Origin: Yarrowia lipolytica
Lineage: Eukaryota > Ascomycota > Dipodascomycetes > Dipodascales
Length of the DNA: 64,000 bases
Direction: 5' to 3'
Assembly (NCBI RefSeq): GCF_001761485.1
Contig: NC_090773.1
Coordinates: forward strand, 2,728,001-2,792,000
This document shows positions 55,297 to 64,000 of this stretch, one piece after another (position 1 is the first letter of the stretch; each line of letters opens with the position of its first letter). The position numbers and the translations under genes are program-made. The notes below the pieces were generated by a model that was given only the letters and a program-made list of their open reading frames with translations, was not told where the DNA came from and made no database searches.

Positions 55297-55962
55297 TGTG
55301 TTGTTGTTAGTGCAAGGTGTCGTGTTGAAAGTGGGAGTATTTTCAACGTGGTGGGTTTTGAGAGAAAAGGTTGTGGCCAATCAGCGGCGGAATCGTGAGC
55401 AACCCTAGCCCTCTTCCCAAGTCCGAAACTCTAAACACAGGCGCAACGATCTGGTTCTAGGTGCTAGGTGCAATTGACTCTCAACTGTCCCAACCCAAAA
55501 TCAACAGAGCATGTGGAGCGGAGCTGGCTAGAAGGGTCTGGTAAGGAGGACCTTTGGGGAGAAATGAGTGGATATTATCACACTAAACTATTCCCCTAGC
55601 CATGGGGAATATAATGGTACTATTTTCTTCTGAATCGGATCTCTCAATCACTGGATGTAGAGACATCTGATACATACTTGTTCTGGTCACTACTGGAAGT
55701 ACAGTATGTACGTGCATACTTGTAACACACATGCTCATATGGGCATACTTGTTTGAGTATGTACAGTACAGTACGAGTACGACTTGTACCATGGTGCGAA
55801 TTTCCAAGCTCAAGCTGACATTTCTCATACTTGTTCTCACATTGAAGATACGCCGTTGAGGTAAGATCGATCTGATCATGTACGCCTTCAAAGCCTATGA
55901 GTCTCATTCATGACAACATGAACGCTGGAATGTGAGCTTTGAGGAGGGTAACAACACACTTT

Positions 55963-55992
55963 GATGGGCTTGGATGGGCTTGAATGGGCTTG
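55963..55992. repeat. Three 10-bp tandem units
   Basis: The word gatgggcttg occurs three times head to tail, the last with one change. Confidence 0.9.
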
Positions 55993-56250
55993 GAAGAGTA
56001 CGAGTCTTCCAAGCAACACCTCAGGGGCTTCCAACCGTCATTGTTATTCGACGATTATATTCACCACAACCGAGATTCGAACAAACAAGCTCCCAACTCC
56101 CAGAGACAAGCAGACGCAGAAATTAGATTGTCGTTCATTAATGGAGCAGAGGGTTTATGATAAACAGTTACACCCAAGACTCACGATCGCTCCAAGAAGA
56201 TATATTTGACCTGACGCAAACAGAACGGCCCAGCAGACACAAACTTGCTC

Positions 56251-56295
56251 CACTCCGACCCACACAACTTTCTACACTCCGACCCACACAACTTT
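56251..56295 (+). repeat. 21-bp direct repeat, period 24
   Basis: cactccgacccacacaactt plus t is repeated exactly at 56251-56271 and 56275-56295. It lies 58-102 bp before the start codon of the next gene and so probably in its promoter or leader. Confidence 0.93.
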
Positions 56296-56352
56296 TCACA
56301 GGTCTCTACCCTGGCACAAGTACAGTGAGACCCTCATAACTAACGACTCCTA

Positions 56353-56943
56353 ATGGAAGAACAAATCCAGCAAACCACAAAACAGGTGCTCGTGGGGGCT
56401 GGCCACCTTCTGGCGTTTCTTAGTCAACAGGGCGTGCCCATGAAACCTCTCCCCAACCCTCCCACGCTGCTGCAGTCGCAAATGGACAAGTCTGTGGCCG
56501 GCTTCAACTCTGCATTGGACCACATGAGTGTCAACATTGAGTCAGCTCTGGAGTTTCTGGAGCTCGAAAAGCACCGGCTAGGGCTGGTTCAGAATGAAAA
56601 GGTCAAGACCGAGTCCGAGCCCGAGGTGACCGTGAAGACGGAGCCTGCGGAAACGGAAGACTCCAAGGAGTTCACCATCGATGGCATGGACGCATCACAC
56701 GCCATTGACCTAGACGGCGCATTCGACGACTTTGGCAGCAACGACGTGGATATCAACGCCATGCTAGGCGATGGCAAGGACGGAAACAAGGACGGAATCA
56801 TGATGGACGACGAGCTGTCCAACCTCCTGGCGGATGGAGAAAACGGAGGCGGAAACAACGCAGGCAACACTACGGGAATCGCAGACGACGATATGGAGGG
56901 GCTGTTTGGGGACGGCTTTGATTTCGTCTCGTATGATCAATAA
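56353..56943 (+). CDS. Small acidic protein, possibly Mediator tail subunit Med2
   Basis: The 196-residue product has a helical N-terminal half (IQQTTKQVLVGAGHLLAFL, LLQSQMDKSVAGFNSALDHM, ESALEFLELEKHRLG) and an acidic C-terminal half rich in D, G, N and F (DLDGAFDDFGSNDVD, MEGLFGDGFDFV). The pattern of an N-terminal helix pair, a PPTLLQ-like turn and an acidic activator-like tail resembles Med2 and its Candida TLO relatives. The residue-level match is weak and I could not test it. A nuclear role is the best guess. The ATG at 56353 is the first in frame. It is convergent with PTC1. Confidence 0.6.
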   Translation: MEEQIQQTTKQVLVGAGHLLAFLSQQGVPMKPLPNPPTLLQSQMDKSVAGFNSALDHMSVNIESALEFLELEKHRLGLVQNEKVKTESEPEVTVKTEPAETEDSKEFTIDGMDASHAIDLDGAFDDFGSNDVDINAMLGDGKDGNKDGIMMDDELSNLLADGENGGGNNAGNTTGIADDDMEGLFGDGFDFVSYDQ

Positions 56944-57674
56944 GTCAGGTTCTGACGGTGATCCGATGTCGTCTATTGACGGTTTTATTTATTTATATAC
57001 ATTGTGAATTATAGAAGGCAAACGTACAGGCACTGTACTTGTTCGAGTATGTACAGTACAGTGCTTGTAACTTGGTACATAACTGTAGACTGAGAACGAA
57101 GCCACTGTCGATACGGAAAGACCCGACTATTCCATACACTGACAGCCACCTGCCACGGCATTCATCGAGACATGTCTTACACCTTGAGCATCCATCCATC
57201 CGTTCATGGTAGACGATCAGGGAGATGACTTGTTGGAGAAATTTAGTCACAATACAACTGTACTTATAATCCCGCTTCTGACTACAATTGCCAGAGATCA
57301 TTACTTGTACTTGTTGCTTCAGTAATGGAGGATCTACTCCAATGACAGTCAAATAACTTAGTGTATTGGCTATACAGGTTCCGGTGATGAAGGGGAGCAT
57401 TTTCGGTCCAACGAGGAGCATGAAAGGTGCGAAGAATACCATCAACAAGTGGGCAAGACTTGAAGAATGGAAACAGAAGCTTTTGTGTTGTATGATTGAA
57501 GCTGTACCTCAGACAAGGAAGTCAGATGAAGCTGACCTGATGGTTGGTCACAGTTAGACAAATACAGGCAGCTTTCAGAAAAACTGCTAGGATAGCCTCA
57601 AAAGAACACAGCTCGGAGGAGGCTGTCCGACATGCGCTTCAAACACAGCTATTTCGTCACCCTGCCTTTGTCAC
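56944..57674. other. Intergenic, convergent 3' ends
   Basis: No gene is supported. A GTAC-rich element at 57037-57061 repeats one at 55747-55771 with one mismatch. Confidence 0.65.
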
Positions 57675-58697
57675 TTATCGCAATTTCACCACCATCACAG
57701 TCAAATTATCTGTGCTAAAGTTCTCCAGAGCAAACTCCACCAGTATTCGGCTTCCCTCAACAGGATCTTCTAGTCCACTCACCAGATCACAAGCCTTCTG
57801 ATCATCACAAACGTCCCACAGTCCGTCACAAGCCACAATCAGAAACTCGTCATCAGCAATGATTTCCGTCTCGGTCGTGTATGGGTTACCAATAATAAAC
57901 TGCTTCATATACGTGTCTCCCAGAGCACGGGTAACAGCAAGCATTCCGTTGACCCGATTGCTGATCATCATTCCGCCGTTGTTGGTGACTCGTTTAGACT
58001 CATGGAGATCGGTGCCCTTGTGATCGTAGCTCAGCCTAAGGGCCTTGCCTGCTCGACACAAAATCAACCGAGTGTCTCCCACGTTGGCAGTGTACAGCTT
58101 GCGCTTGCACTCGGACAATGGAGCACGGGGAAACACGGGAGTGTAGTCCTTGGGTGAGTGATCAGAAGACACCGTCACGGGCTTTCCTCGAGAATCCTCC
58201 CATCTCAACAGAGCCACTGCTGCTGTGCATCCGGAATTCAGGTTCTTCTGCTCAATTGACCGGTCAATGGCCATGAAGGCAAGATTAAGCAGCTCTGGCA
58301 CAGTCTTCGAGCTCTTGTCATTGTCCTGGTGCTCCAGCCCCTCCTCCTGCACGACTTCAGGGTCTTCGGTTGCAGAGTCTTCGCTTTTGAATCCCTCAGA
58401 CTCCATAATCAGACTTTCCACCTCACTGACAACTGCCGTTGCGCAGTACTCAGCCGCTTGTTTGCCCGCATGTCCGTCAAATACTGCAAACAGCCCCGAA
58501 TCGGGCGTGCCGCAAATGTTGTGTGCAGCCACATGATAATCCTCCATGGTCCGTCTACACCGCGAGTTTTTGTCCTCCGTAACGCCCACAGCAAACGATG
58601 ACAGTGGCGAGTCGGTCACAGGCAGCCCGTTGTTGTTGGCCAGCATCGGATGGCCTTTGGCTTCATCTTTACTGTTTCGTCGAAATAGCTTGAGCAT
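57675..58697 (-). CDS. PTC1: PP2C-type Ser/Thr phosphatase, Ptc1-like
   Basis: The 340-residue product contains the PP2C motifs in order: RCRRTMEDYHV (about 46-56), LFAVFDGHAG with metal ligands D74 and G75, SGCTAAVALL, TANVGDTRLILCR, NGMLAVTRALGDTYMK, LIVACDGLWDV, and DNLTVMVV near the end. RTMED and ALGDTYMKQ are closest to yeast Ptc1, which dampens the HOG MAP-kinase pathway and affects organelle inheritance. An acidic insert of about 30 residues (around 100-130, SEDSATEDPEVV) makes it longer than S. cerevisiae Ptc1 (281). Its upstream region carries a (TG)12 run and two CACGTG words. Confidence 0.92.
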   Translation of the reverse strand: MLKLFRRNSKDEAKGHPMLANNNGLPVTDSPLSSFAVGVTEDKNSRCRRTMEDYHVAAHNICGTPDSGLFAVFDGHAGKQAAEYCATAVVSEVESLIMESEGFKSEDSATEDPEVVQEEGLEHQDNDKSSKTVPELLNLAFMAIDRSIEQKNLNSGCTAAVALLRWEDSRGKPVTVSSDHSPKDYTPVFPRAPLSECKRKLYTANVGDTRLILCRAGKALRLSYDHKGTDLHESKRVTNNGGMMISNRVNGMLAVTRALGDTYMKQFIIGNPYTTETEIIADDEFLIVACDGLWDVCDDQKACDLVSGLEDPVEGSRILVEFALENFSTDNLTVMVVKLR

Positions 58698-58716
58698 CGT
58701 TAGTATCGTGCGTTAT

Positions 58717-58740
58717 TGTGTGTGTGTGTGTGTGTGTGTG
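58717..58740. repeat. (TG)12 microsatellite in the PTC1 leader
   Basis: Twelve TG dinucleotides begin 20 bp upstream of the PTC1 start codon. On the transcribed strand this is a CA run. Confidence 0.95.
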
Positions 58741-58796
58741 TCTGCTGTTCCCGTCTGGTTTGCGTGGAGTTTCACGCGGCTTCTGAAATTGATCTG

Positions 58797-58830
58797 TCAC
58801 GTGCTTTCGTTCGGTCGTGGGTCACGTGAT
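58797..58830. promoter_or_regulatory. Two CACGTG words before PTC1
   Basis: GTCACGTGC (58797 onward) and GTCACGTGAT (58821-58830) lie 100-133 bp from the PTC1 start. They are candidate bHLH sites, by inference. Confidence 0.5.
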
Positions 58831-60403
58831 CGCCTGGTTGCTGTTGTCGTAGATACCACTGCTTTTTCGACGTTCCGTCCACGTCTCTCTATCTCGTGTA
58901 TGTGGAGACACACCACTCACCCCACAGTGCAAGGAAGTGGCAAAGGCTTATTTGTGGTAGGGTTAGGGTTTTTCGGACATTGGCGACCGAATGGGAATTG
59001 TTCTTCTCGAGTGCTTGTAGGTGAGTGAGACCGGGTCGACGGTGACAAAAGTGAGCATCCCCATTTTGTGTGTATTTCCCTTGAGTGAGGCGGCAGATGT
59101 GGCTTACTAAGTGGTGGTTTTTGGGTTCAACAACGGAGTTAAGAAATTTCACTTGAAGATTAAGTAGAGTCTAGTGAGGGAGGTGGTAAAGGAAGGTGTA
59201 TAGTGCAAGTGGATTTGGAGGCTATAAAAGAACAGGGAAACAATTGTTAGGGTTTATTTGCCGTGGTGAACAAGTTGGGCTTCTTTGAATCGTGATTGTA
59301 GCACTAGTGCGATTTGTAGTCTGGCTTCAGTTTATGTGGAGCCTTCCGGAGTTAACTAAAGCCAACTGTGAAACAGGGGTTGATCTGAAACACAACAATT
59401 GACTGTAAGGGAAGTTGAGACGGAGGGGTGGGGAACCAATCAGATGATTATTTGTAAGTGGGATTGAATGATACATTATCTTGCGTAGGATTCTAGAAGA
59501 AATCTCTGGACTGAGCTTGTGTCTGGTTCTTATATTTAGCAGCTGATATCTGCACACGTCGCTGCTATCTACAAACGTGTGGAATCCAATTCGTCTCACA
59601 GAGATGCTAGGAAGATGAGAAGTTGATAGTTCAGTTCATCAGAGCTAGGACAACAGAGTAATATTAATTTTGACATTGTTTCATCACTTTACCCTGTTTA
59701 TCACTACATGTTTTATAACTACAGTATGTACTGTACCATGTTCATACCATGTTTGATAACTACCATGTTCATCACTTTACCATAGTTGAAAGTGGAATCA
59801 CGGTAAGGGTTCCATAATCCACAAGAGTAGTATAAAACAGAGTATACAACAGATAGAATACCGTTTAGTCTGTTATATGGCCCATCGTTGGATTCATATT
59901 GGTGTTATATATCCGTTTAGCACTATGACGCTTCATCTCAGTCTCACAACCCTCAACTGTACTGGTTACAAACCCAAGTAAAATGTAACTAAATTTAGGT
60001 GGTGGTGACTGCAGAAAACTTCATTGGAGAAGTCTGGAAAAGACACAGACCAAACTAGACTTGGGTATTACTTCAACATTACAACAATAGCTATCAATTG
60101 TCACACAAATATTCTCATTATAACCCGCTCAAATCTCTCCAAATATCGGTTCAAATAAGGTTTCGAGACCAACCTTATCTCTCACCAGATTTAAAATCAT
60201 CATCTACTGGCTCAAACAGCTGCGCAAGAGAATAAACAAGTTGACAGACATTTTTTGTGCCTCGCTTAGTATTGGTTTAGGACTTTTCGCATCAAAATCA
60301 AACATGTTCAAAAAATGCACCACAACCCTTCCCACTCCCGGGTAACCAACTCTAAAGTGAAATTTCACCTGCAGCTCATTCCACTCTCAACATCACCACC
60401 ACC

Positions 60404-60862
60404 ATGGCTCCCAAAAAAGCGGTCCAGACTGCAAACACCATTGTGAAAATCATCGTTGGCGCCGGTGCCGCCAAGCCCCAGCCTCCCGTCGGACCCGTGC
60501 TTGGATCCAAGGGTGTCAAGGCCATTGATTTCTGCAAGGAGTTCAACGCCAAGACGGCCCATTACCAGGACAACATTCCCATTCCTGTTGTGTTGACCAT
60601 CAAGCCCGACCGAACCTTCTCGTTCGAGCTCAAATCGCCCCAGACCGCCTTCCTGCTTCTGCGAGCCGCCGGGGCCGAGAAGGGAGCTGCCAAATACAAG
60701 CCTGGCCGGGATCAGCCCGTTGGCCAGCTGTCTCTCAAACACATTTACGAGCTGGCTAAGATCAAGAAGATGGACTCGCGACACAAGGACCAGCCTCTTG
60801 AAAACATTTGCAAGTCCCTCTGTGGAACTGCGCTTTCTGTTGGCGTGGAGATTGTTAACTAG
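60404..60862 (+). CDS. MRPL19: Mitochondrial large-subunit ribosomal protein uL11m
   Basis: The 152-residue product is a typical L11: [21 protein letters not shown], then [41 protein letters not shown], and a C-terminal RNA-binding half with [13 protein letters not shown] and [11 protein letters not shown]. It matches yeast Mrpl19 (158) and the bacterial type rather than the cytosolic L12. There is no long presequence, as in yeast. It forms part of the mitoribosome GTPase-centre stalk base. A CACC-rich leader precedes the ATG. It is convergent with the amidase gene. Confidence 0.96.
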   Translation: MAPKKAVQTANTIVKIIVGAGAAKPQPPVGPVLGSKGVKAIDFCKEFNAKTAHYQDNIPIPVVLTIKPDRTFSFELKSPQTAFLLLRAAGAEKGAAKYKPGRDQPVGQLSLKHIYELAKIKKMDSRHKDQPLENICKSLCGTALSVGVEIVN

Positions 60863-61446
60863 AGGCCTGGACGAGACAGAGAATCAAAGCACACGGGGAA
60901 ACAGACAGAGCATGTATATAGTAAAGATAAGATGAAGTTATGATTCGATGATGGGAGAGGAAGGAACCTGTCTGATTGGCGTGGTGGAGTGTATCTCGCG
61001 GTGGTAATCGATCTTGGCTGGTATGATGCGTTTATTTCTAGAGGTGCACATGGGCTATCGTAAAAGTGCTAACAGACAATAATTTCGCTTGAATAGCGGA
61101 TTCCGACAGGAACTTCACTTTTTTGAGCTCATCTCTCCCAAGTGTGGCTTTCGATATGTGCCATAACAGCAGCTTAGGTGGGTGAAAGTGCAGTTGCTTT
61201 CAGCACCACTTGTTCGGAAGAGATTCCAACTTACGATCCCACCTTGTTCAGTACGGCAACTACAAGTACGAGGTTGGAACTAAAACTACAGTCTTGTGTA
61301 TTTTACTTCCAATTCTTGTTACAAGTACAATACTCGAGTACACCCAGTGCGTTTGAAGCACTTTGTCAGCTGTATAATAGCGACAATTACTGTACGCCAA
61401 GTAGTTAGCGTGCTGACGTAGTCAGAAAATCCGACGAACAACTCTT
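60863..61446. other. Intergenic, convergent 3' ends
   Basis: No gene is seen. It contains GTAC words (ctacaagtacgagg, ttacaagtacaatactcgagtac) at about 61260-61340. Confidence 0.7.
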
Positions 61447-63132
61447 TTACTCACTCCAGTGCTTTTTGTTCACCTTGTGGTCCACCCACTTGGCGACGTT
61501 GACAGCCAACTCGTCCTCCCACCGAGGAGCAACAATCTGGACACAAACAGGGGCATTTTTGTAGATGTCCGCACCATTTTCCGTCCAGGGCTTCCAGCAA
61601 AGCTTTTCCAGCTCGCTTCTGAACTCAGTCGTCTTCTCGTAGCTGAAATCGCATACTTTGGCGCCTGTAGGAACCACCACAGCCGGGTAGTCCATGAGGT
61701 TCCAGATTCCGCAATACATGAGGTTTTTGGAGGTGTGGAAAACAGGAGCGACGGAGTTATTGACAGGGTAGATGACCACGTCGAACTTGGAAGTGAAATC
61801 CTGGTGGAAGTCCATTCGAAACTCGTCTCTCTGTTGATGCATCTTCCACAGCTCCTCAAAAGTGTACTCCCTTGCGCCGTCAAGAATGTCCTGGGTCTGG
61901 GGAGTGATGGGCTCCTTGAAACGGTAGAAGTGGTTCTTGATCCGCTCACATCCGTCGGGGAAGTAAAAGGCATCGAGCAGCTTGTTGGCAGTGGCAATGC
62001 TAGGGGGATGGTAGAGGGTGAGCTCTACCTCCATTCCTTCAAACGCAGATCCCTTGAGCTGCTCAACCAGCTTGAGAATACCCTTTTGAATGGGCGGGAA
62101 GGCCTTGACAAAGCCGTCGTCAATACAGTAGCCGACTCGTAGCTTCTTCATGTGACCGTAGTCAAGAGTTCTCCACACCCATCTGTCGACCGAGGGATCG
62201 ATTCTCCACACCTCCTTGGAGCCCATGTCCTTCATGTAGGCTTCAATAAGTCTCAGATCTGAGGTCATGGGGCCGCAGACTGATCTAATCGACTCATTTC
62301 CAGCCATCATCATGTCCACACCAGTCTCTGATAACCGTCCAAATGTGGGGCGAAGGGAGTAGATGCCGCAGAACGAAGCGGGCTCGCGAACACTGCCGCC
62401 AATATCAGTTCCGAGCCCGAGCTTTGAAACACCGATCGAAATCAAAGCTCCCTCACCGGAAGAACTGCCTCCAGAAGACAAGACCGTGTTGTGAGGGTTC
62501 AAAGTGAACCCATGTAGAGGAGAATGAGACTCACCAGACATGAGAATCTGAGGACCATTGGTCCGCACATAGGGAATAGCACCTGAAGAATAGAGACAAG
62601 AGACTAGTGTCGAGTCACGAGACACCACCCGGTCAATGTGGTACGAGTTCTGGGCATGGCACGACAATCCGGACAGGGAAATGAGTTCCTTCAAAGAGAT
62701 AGGAAGTCCATACAACGCGTACTTTTCGTGAGAGTCGCGTTCCGCGTCCAATTGTTTGGCTGTCTTCAATGCGAGGTCTGGTAACACCTCGGTGAGACAA
62801 TTGACGAGTTTGTGGGCCGTGATGGCTGCTCGAATAAAGCATCCAATGACATGAACACAGTTCAATGATCCATCTTTGAGCTTAGTTATCAGGTCAATGC
62901 CGTCGAGGGACACAATTTCCATGTCGCTAGGTGCCACCAGGCTTTGGAATAGAGGAATCACGTCCAGGGGAAGTTGATCTGGGACTTGCCATTCTGGCGT
63001 GTCTTTTGGCGCAGGGAAAAGGTCATAGGCCCGCAGAATGCTGGATTCAAGTCGTTCCTCGTAGATTTTTTTTGCGTGTTCAAACTCAGTCTCTGAGTGA
63101 TCAGCAGTCCCGAGCGGGGTCTTATCTGTCAT
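61447..63132 (-). CDS. Amidase-signature hydrolase with FAAH-type triad
   Basis: The 561-residue product carries the amidase signature: YGLPISLKEL with K148, SGGSSSGEGAL with S223, and GLGTDIGGSVREPA with S247. Spacings of 75 and 24 residues equal those of the Lys142-Ser217-Ser241 triad of mammalian FAAH, so the enzyme should be active. Yeast relatives include the putative amidase Amd2, and fungi also have acetamidases of this family. The substrate could be a primary amide or a fatty-acid amide and cannot be told. I see no N-terminal membrane anchor, unlike FAAH, so it is probably soluble. A CACGTG palindrome lies 196 bp upstream. Confidence 0.9.
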   Translation of the reverse strand: MTDKTPLGTADHSETEFEHAKKIYEERLESSILRAYDLFPAPKDTPEWQVPDQLPLDVIPLFQSLVAPSDMEIVSLDGIDLITKLKDGSLNCVHVIGCFIRAAITAHKLVNCLTEVLPDLALKTAKQLDAERDSHEKYALYGLPISLKELISLSGLSCHAQNSYHIDRVVSRDSTLVSCLYSSGAIPYVRTNGPQILMSGESHSPLHGFTLNPHNTVLSSGGSSSGEGALISIGVSKLGLGTDIGGSVREPASFCGIYSLRPTFGRLSETGVDMMMAGNESIRSVCGPMTSDLRLIEAYMKDMGSKEVWRIDPSVDRWVWRTLDYGHMKKLRVGYCIDDGFVKAFPPIQKGILKLVEQLKGSAFEGMEVELTLYHPPSIATANKLLDAFYFPDGCERIKNHFYRFKEPITPQTQDILDGAREYTFEELWKMHQQRDEFRMDFHQDFTSKFDVVIYPVNNSVAPVFHTSKNLMYCGIWNLMDYPAVVVPTGAKVCDFSYEKTTEFRSELEKLCWKPWTENGADIYKNAPVCVQIVAPRWEDELAVNVAKWVDHKVNKKHWSE

Positions 63133-64000
63133 GATTTGGTGGTTTTGGAGAGGGACGTCGTCGGTTAATATAGTGCAGGGTTGCTGGCATGGATGCGGCG
63201 GAACTATGAATTATAGGGTTGAGGACAATGTGGGGTGAGACGAGAAAAAAACAAACAAACAAGGAATAGAAGTAGTTTAGGCAATCAAACGAGATTTAGA
63301 GAGTGATTCGAGTGGTTTTACTAGCAAGATCACGTGATTCGGAGGTGTTTGGACGAGAGGTGTTTTTAGATAGAGTTTCGGATGTGCATGTATGGGGTTT
63401 GAGGGGGGTGGCATCGCCATGTGATTCGGTTGTTATGACGGGAATAATTTAGGCCCATGATATTTTCCAGATTCCCCTGGTCTTTATGGTATGTTTATAT
63501 TTACAATAGGACCTGGGATACCGTCTCTAGGAGCATTTTTGTGTGGCGCAAAAAATTGCGGTATTGAAGGCGGCAACATGGAGCGACTTTGATATGAAAG
63601 TTTAATAAGACTGATATCGGGAGATAATTGCTGTCGGCACCTGTCACACTTATCAGTGATCTATTTTGATTGGCGTTTTTGGGCAACGACATTGATAACG
63701 GAGGGTTGATTTCCCCGGTCAGAGTCGGGTTTGGCTTGGCTTATGAGATTTCTTATCGCCGTGGCTCGGTTTTTGGACCATTCACGATAGAATATAAATG
63801 TATAAATGCAAGATTTAGTTCTCAAGGGAGTGTTGGTGGTTATGTACTGATTACTGTACAGGTACAGCAGAAGTAGCTACCGATAGTACTGTACTGTACC
63901 GGTATATGTAGCTATTGACGTGTTGTCAACGATGATGTCGATTTGGTTGATTTCGTCAATTTCATCGATTTCACTGGGCTGACTAACATCACCTCTGATA
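63133..64000. other. Right flank, amidase promoter
   Basis: No gene is supported. It holds GATCACGTGAT at 63328-63338, GTAC words at about 63870-63910 (gtactgtactgtaccggtat) and TGACTAAC near the end (63979). Confidence 0.6.
63328..63338. promoter_or_regulatory. GATCACGTGAT upstream of the amidase gene
   Basis: An almost perfect 11-bp palindrome with a CACGTG core, 196 bp before the amidase start. It is a candidate bHLH site, by inference. Confidence 0.45.

Larger units (their letters stand above)
55297..56352. other. Intergenic, ATP16 / small acidic protein gene
   Basis: This holds both promoters. It contains a GTAC-rich stretch at 55684-55790, three 10-bp units at 55963-55992, and two direct copies of a 21-bp word with a 24-bp period at 56251-56295. 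Confidence 0.65.
58698..60403. other. 1.7 kb divergent gap, PTC1 / MRPL19
   Basis: No gene is supported. It holds a (TG)12 microsatellite at 58717-58740, CACGTG words at about 58797 and 58821, tagggttagggtttt at 58958-58972, and ctacagtatgtactgtacc near 59720. Confidence 0.65.

Noticed and set aside
1-64000. tRNA and dispersed 5S rRNA genes
   Set aside because: I looked for the B-box word GGTTCGA-TCC and its complement and for 5S-like starts. The only near match (about 39103) is inside STU1 and has no cloverleaf.
1-64000. LTR retrotransposons, LINEs, DNA transposons and viral remnants
   Set aside because: No reverse transcriptase, integrase or transposase segment, no long terminal repeat and no long inverted repeat was seen. 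A solo LTR of an unfamiliar family could still be missed by eye.
1-64000. A metabolic or defence gene cluster
   Set aside because: The genes are housekeeping genes of unrelated pathways with independent promoters; nothing suggests co-transfer or coordinated function.

Overview
This window reads as a stretch of a nuclear chromosome from the oleaginous yeast Yarrowia lipolytica or a very close relative. Three things point there. First, all eight introns I can place end in the same fused branch-point/acceptor word, CTAAC-N-CAG, and begin with GTGAGT or GTAAGT; this is the splicing habit known for Yarrowia. Second, the proteins are typical ascomycete yeast proteins but include an ASH1-type SET protein that Saccharomyces lacks. 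Third, isolated units of the Yarrowia telomere repeat (GGGTTAGTCA) occur between genes. Gene density is low for a yeast: 17 intact protein genes and two gene relics in 64 kb, with intergenic gaps of up to 3.3 kb.

Layout, left to right: an empty 1.7 kb flank; MRP2 (mitochondrial uS14) facing an MGR3-like adaptor of the i-AAA protease; ERF2 (DHHC palmitoyltransferase subunit); a decayed multi-pass membrane-protein gene on the minus strand; a large ASH1-type histone methyltransferase with four AT-hooks; a frameshifted TFIIB relic; a KEL1/Tea1-type kelch polarity protein; a 3.3 kb gap; AVO2 (TORC2 subunit) facing a three-exon low-complexity protein rich in SRD tripeptides; AMS1 (vacuolar alpha-mannosidase) facing STU1 (CLASP); a probable mL50 gene; SEC22; NTA1 (N-terminal amidase); a DHA1-type MFS transporter; ATP16; a small acidic protein that may be Mediator Med2; PTC1 (PP2C); MRPL19 (mitochondrial uL11); and an amidase with the FAAH-type Ser-Ser-Lys triad.

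The genes do not form one pathway or a cluster. Several share themes: mitochondrial translation and energy (MRP2, mL50, MRPL19, ATP16, MGR3-like), cell polarity and cytoskeleton (KEL1, STU1, AVO2), and vesicle or membrane traffic (SEC22, ERF2, AMS1). Many neighbours are convergent pairs with short 3' gaps (61 bp between AMS1 and STU1, 123 bp between AVO2 and its neighbour).

I see no transposon, LTR, tRNA, 5S rRNA, CRISPR or viral remnant that I can support. The more unusual signals are: a dispersed TCACGTGA palindrome family that lies in promoters and also inside coding regions; repeated short tandem duplications between genes, three with a 24-25 bp period; GTAC-centred words confined to intergenic DNA; single telomeric units in two gene-free regions, which could be protein-binding sites or a telomerase-RNA template; and the two gene relics.
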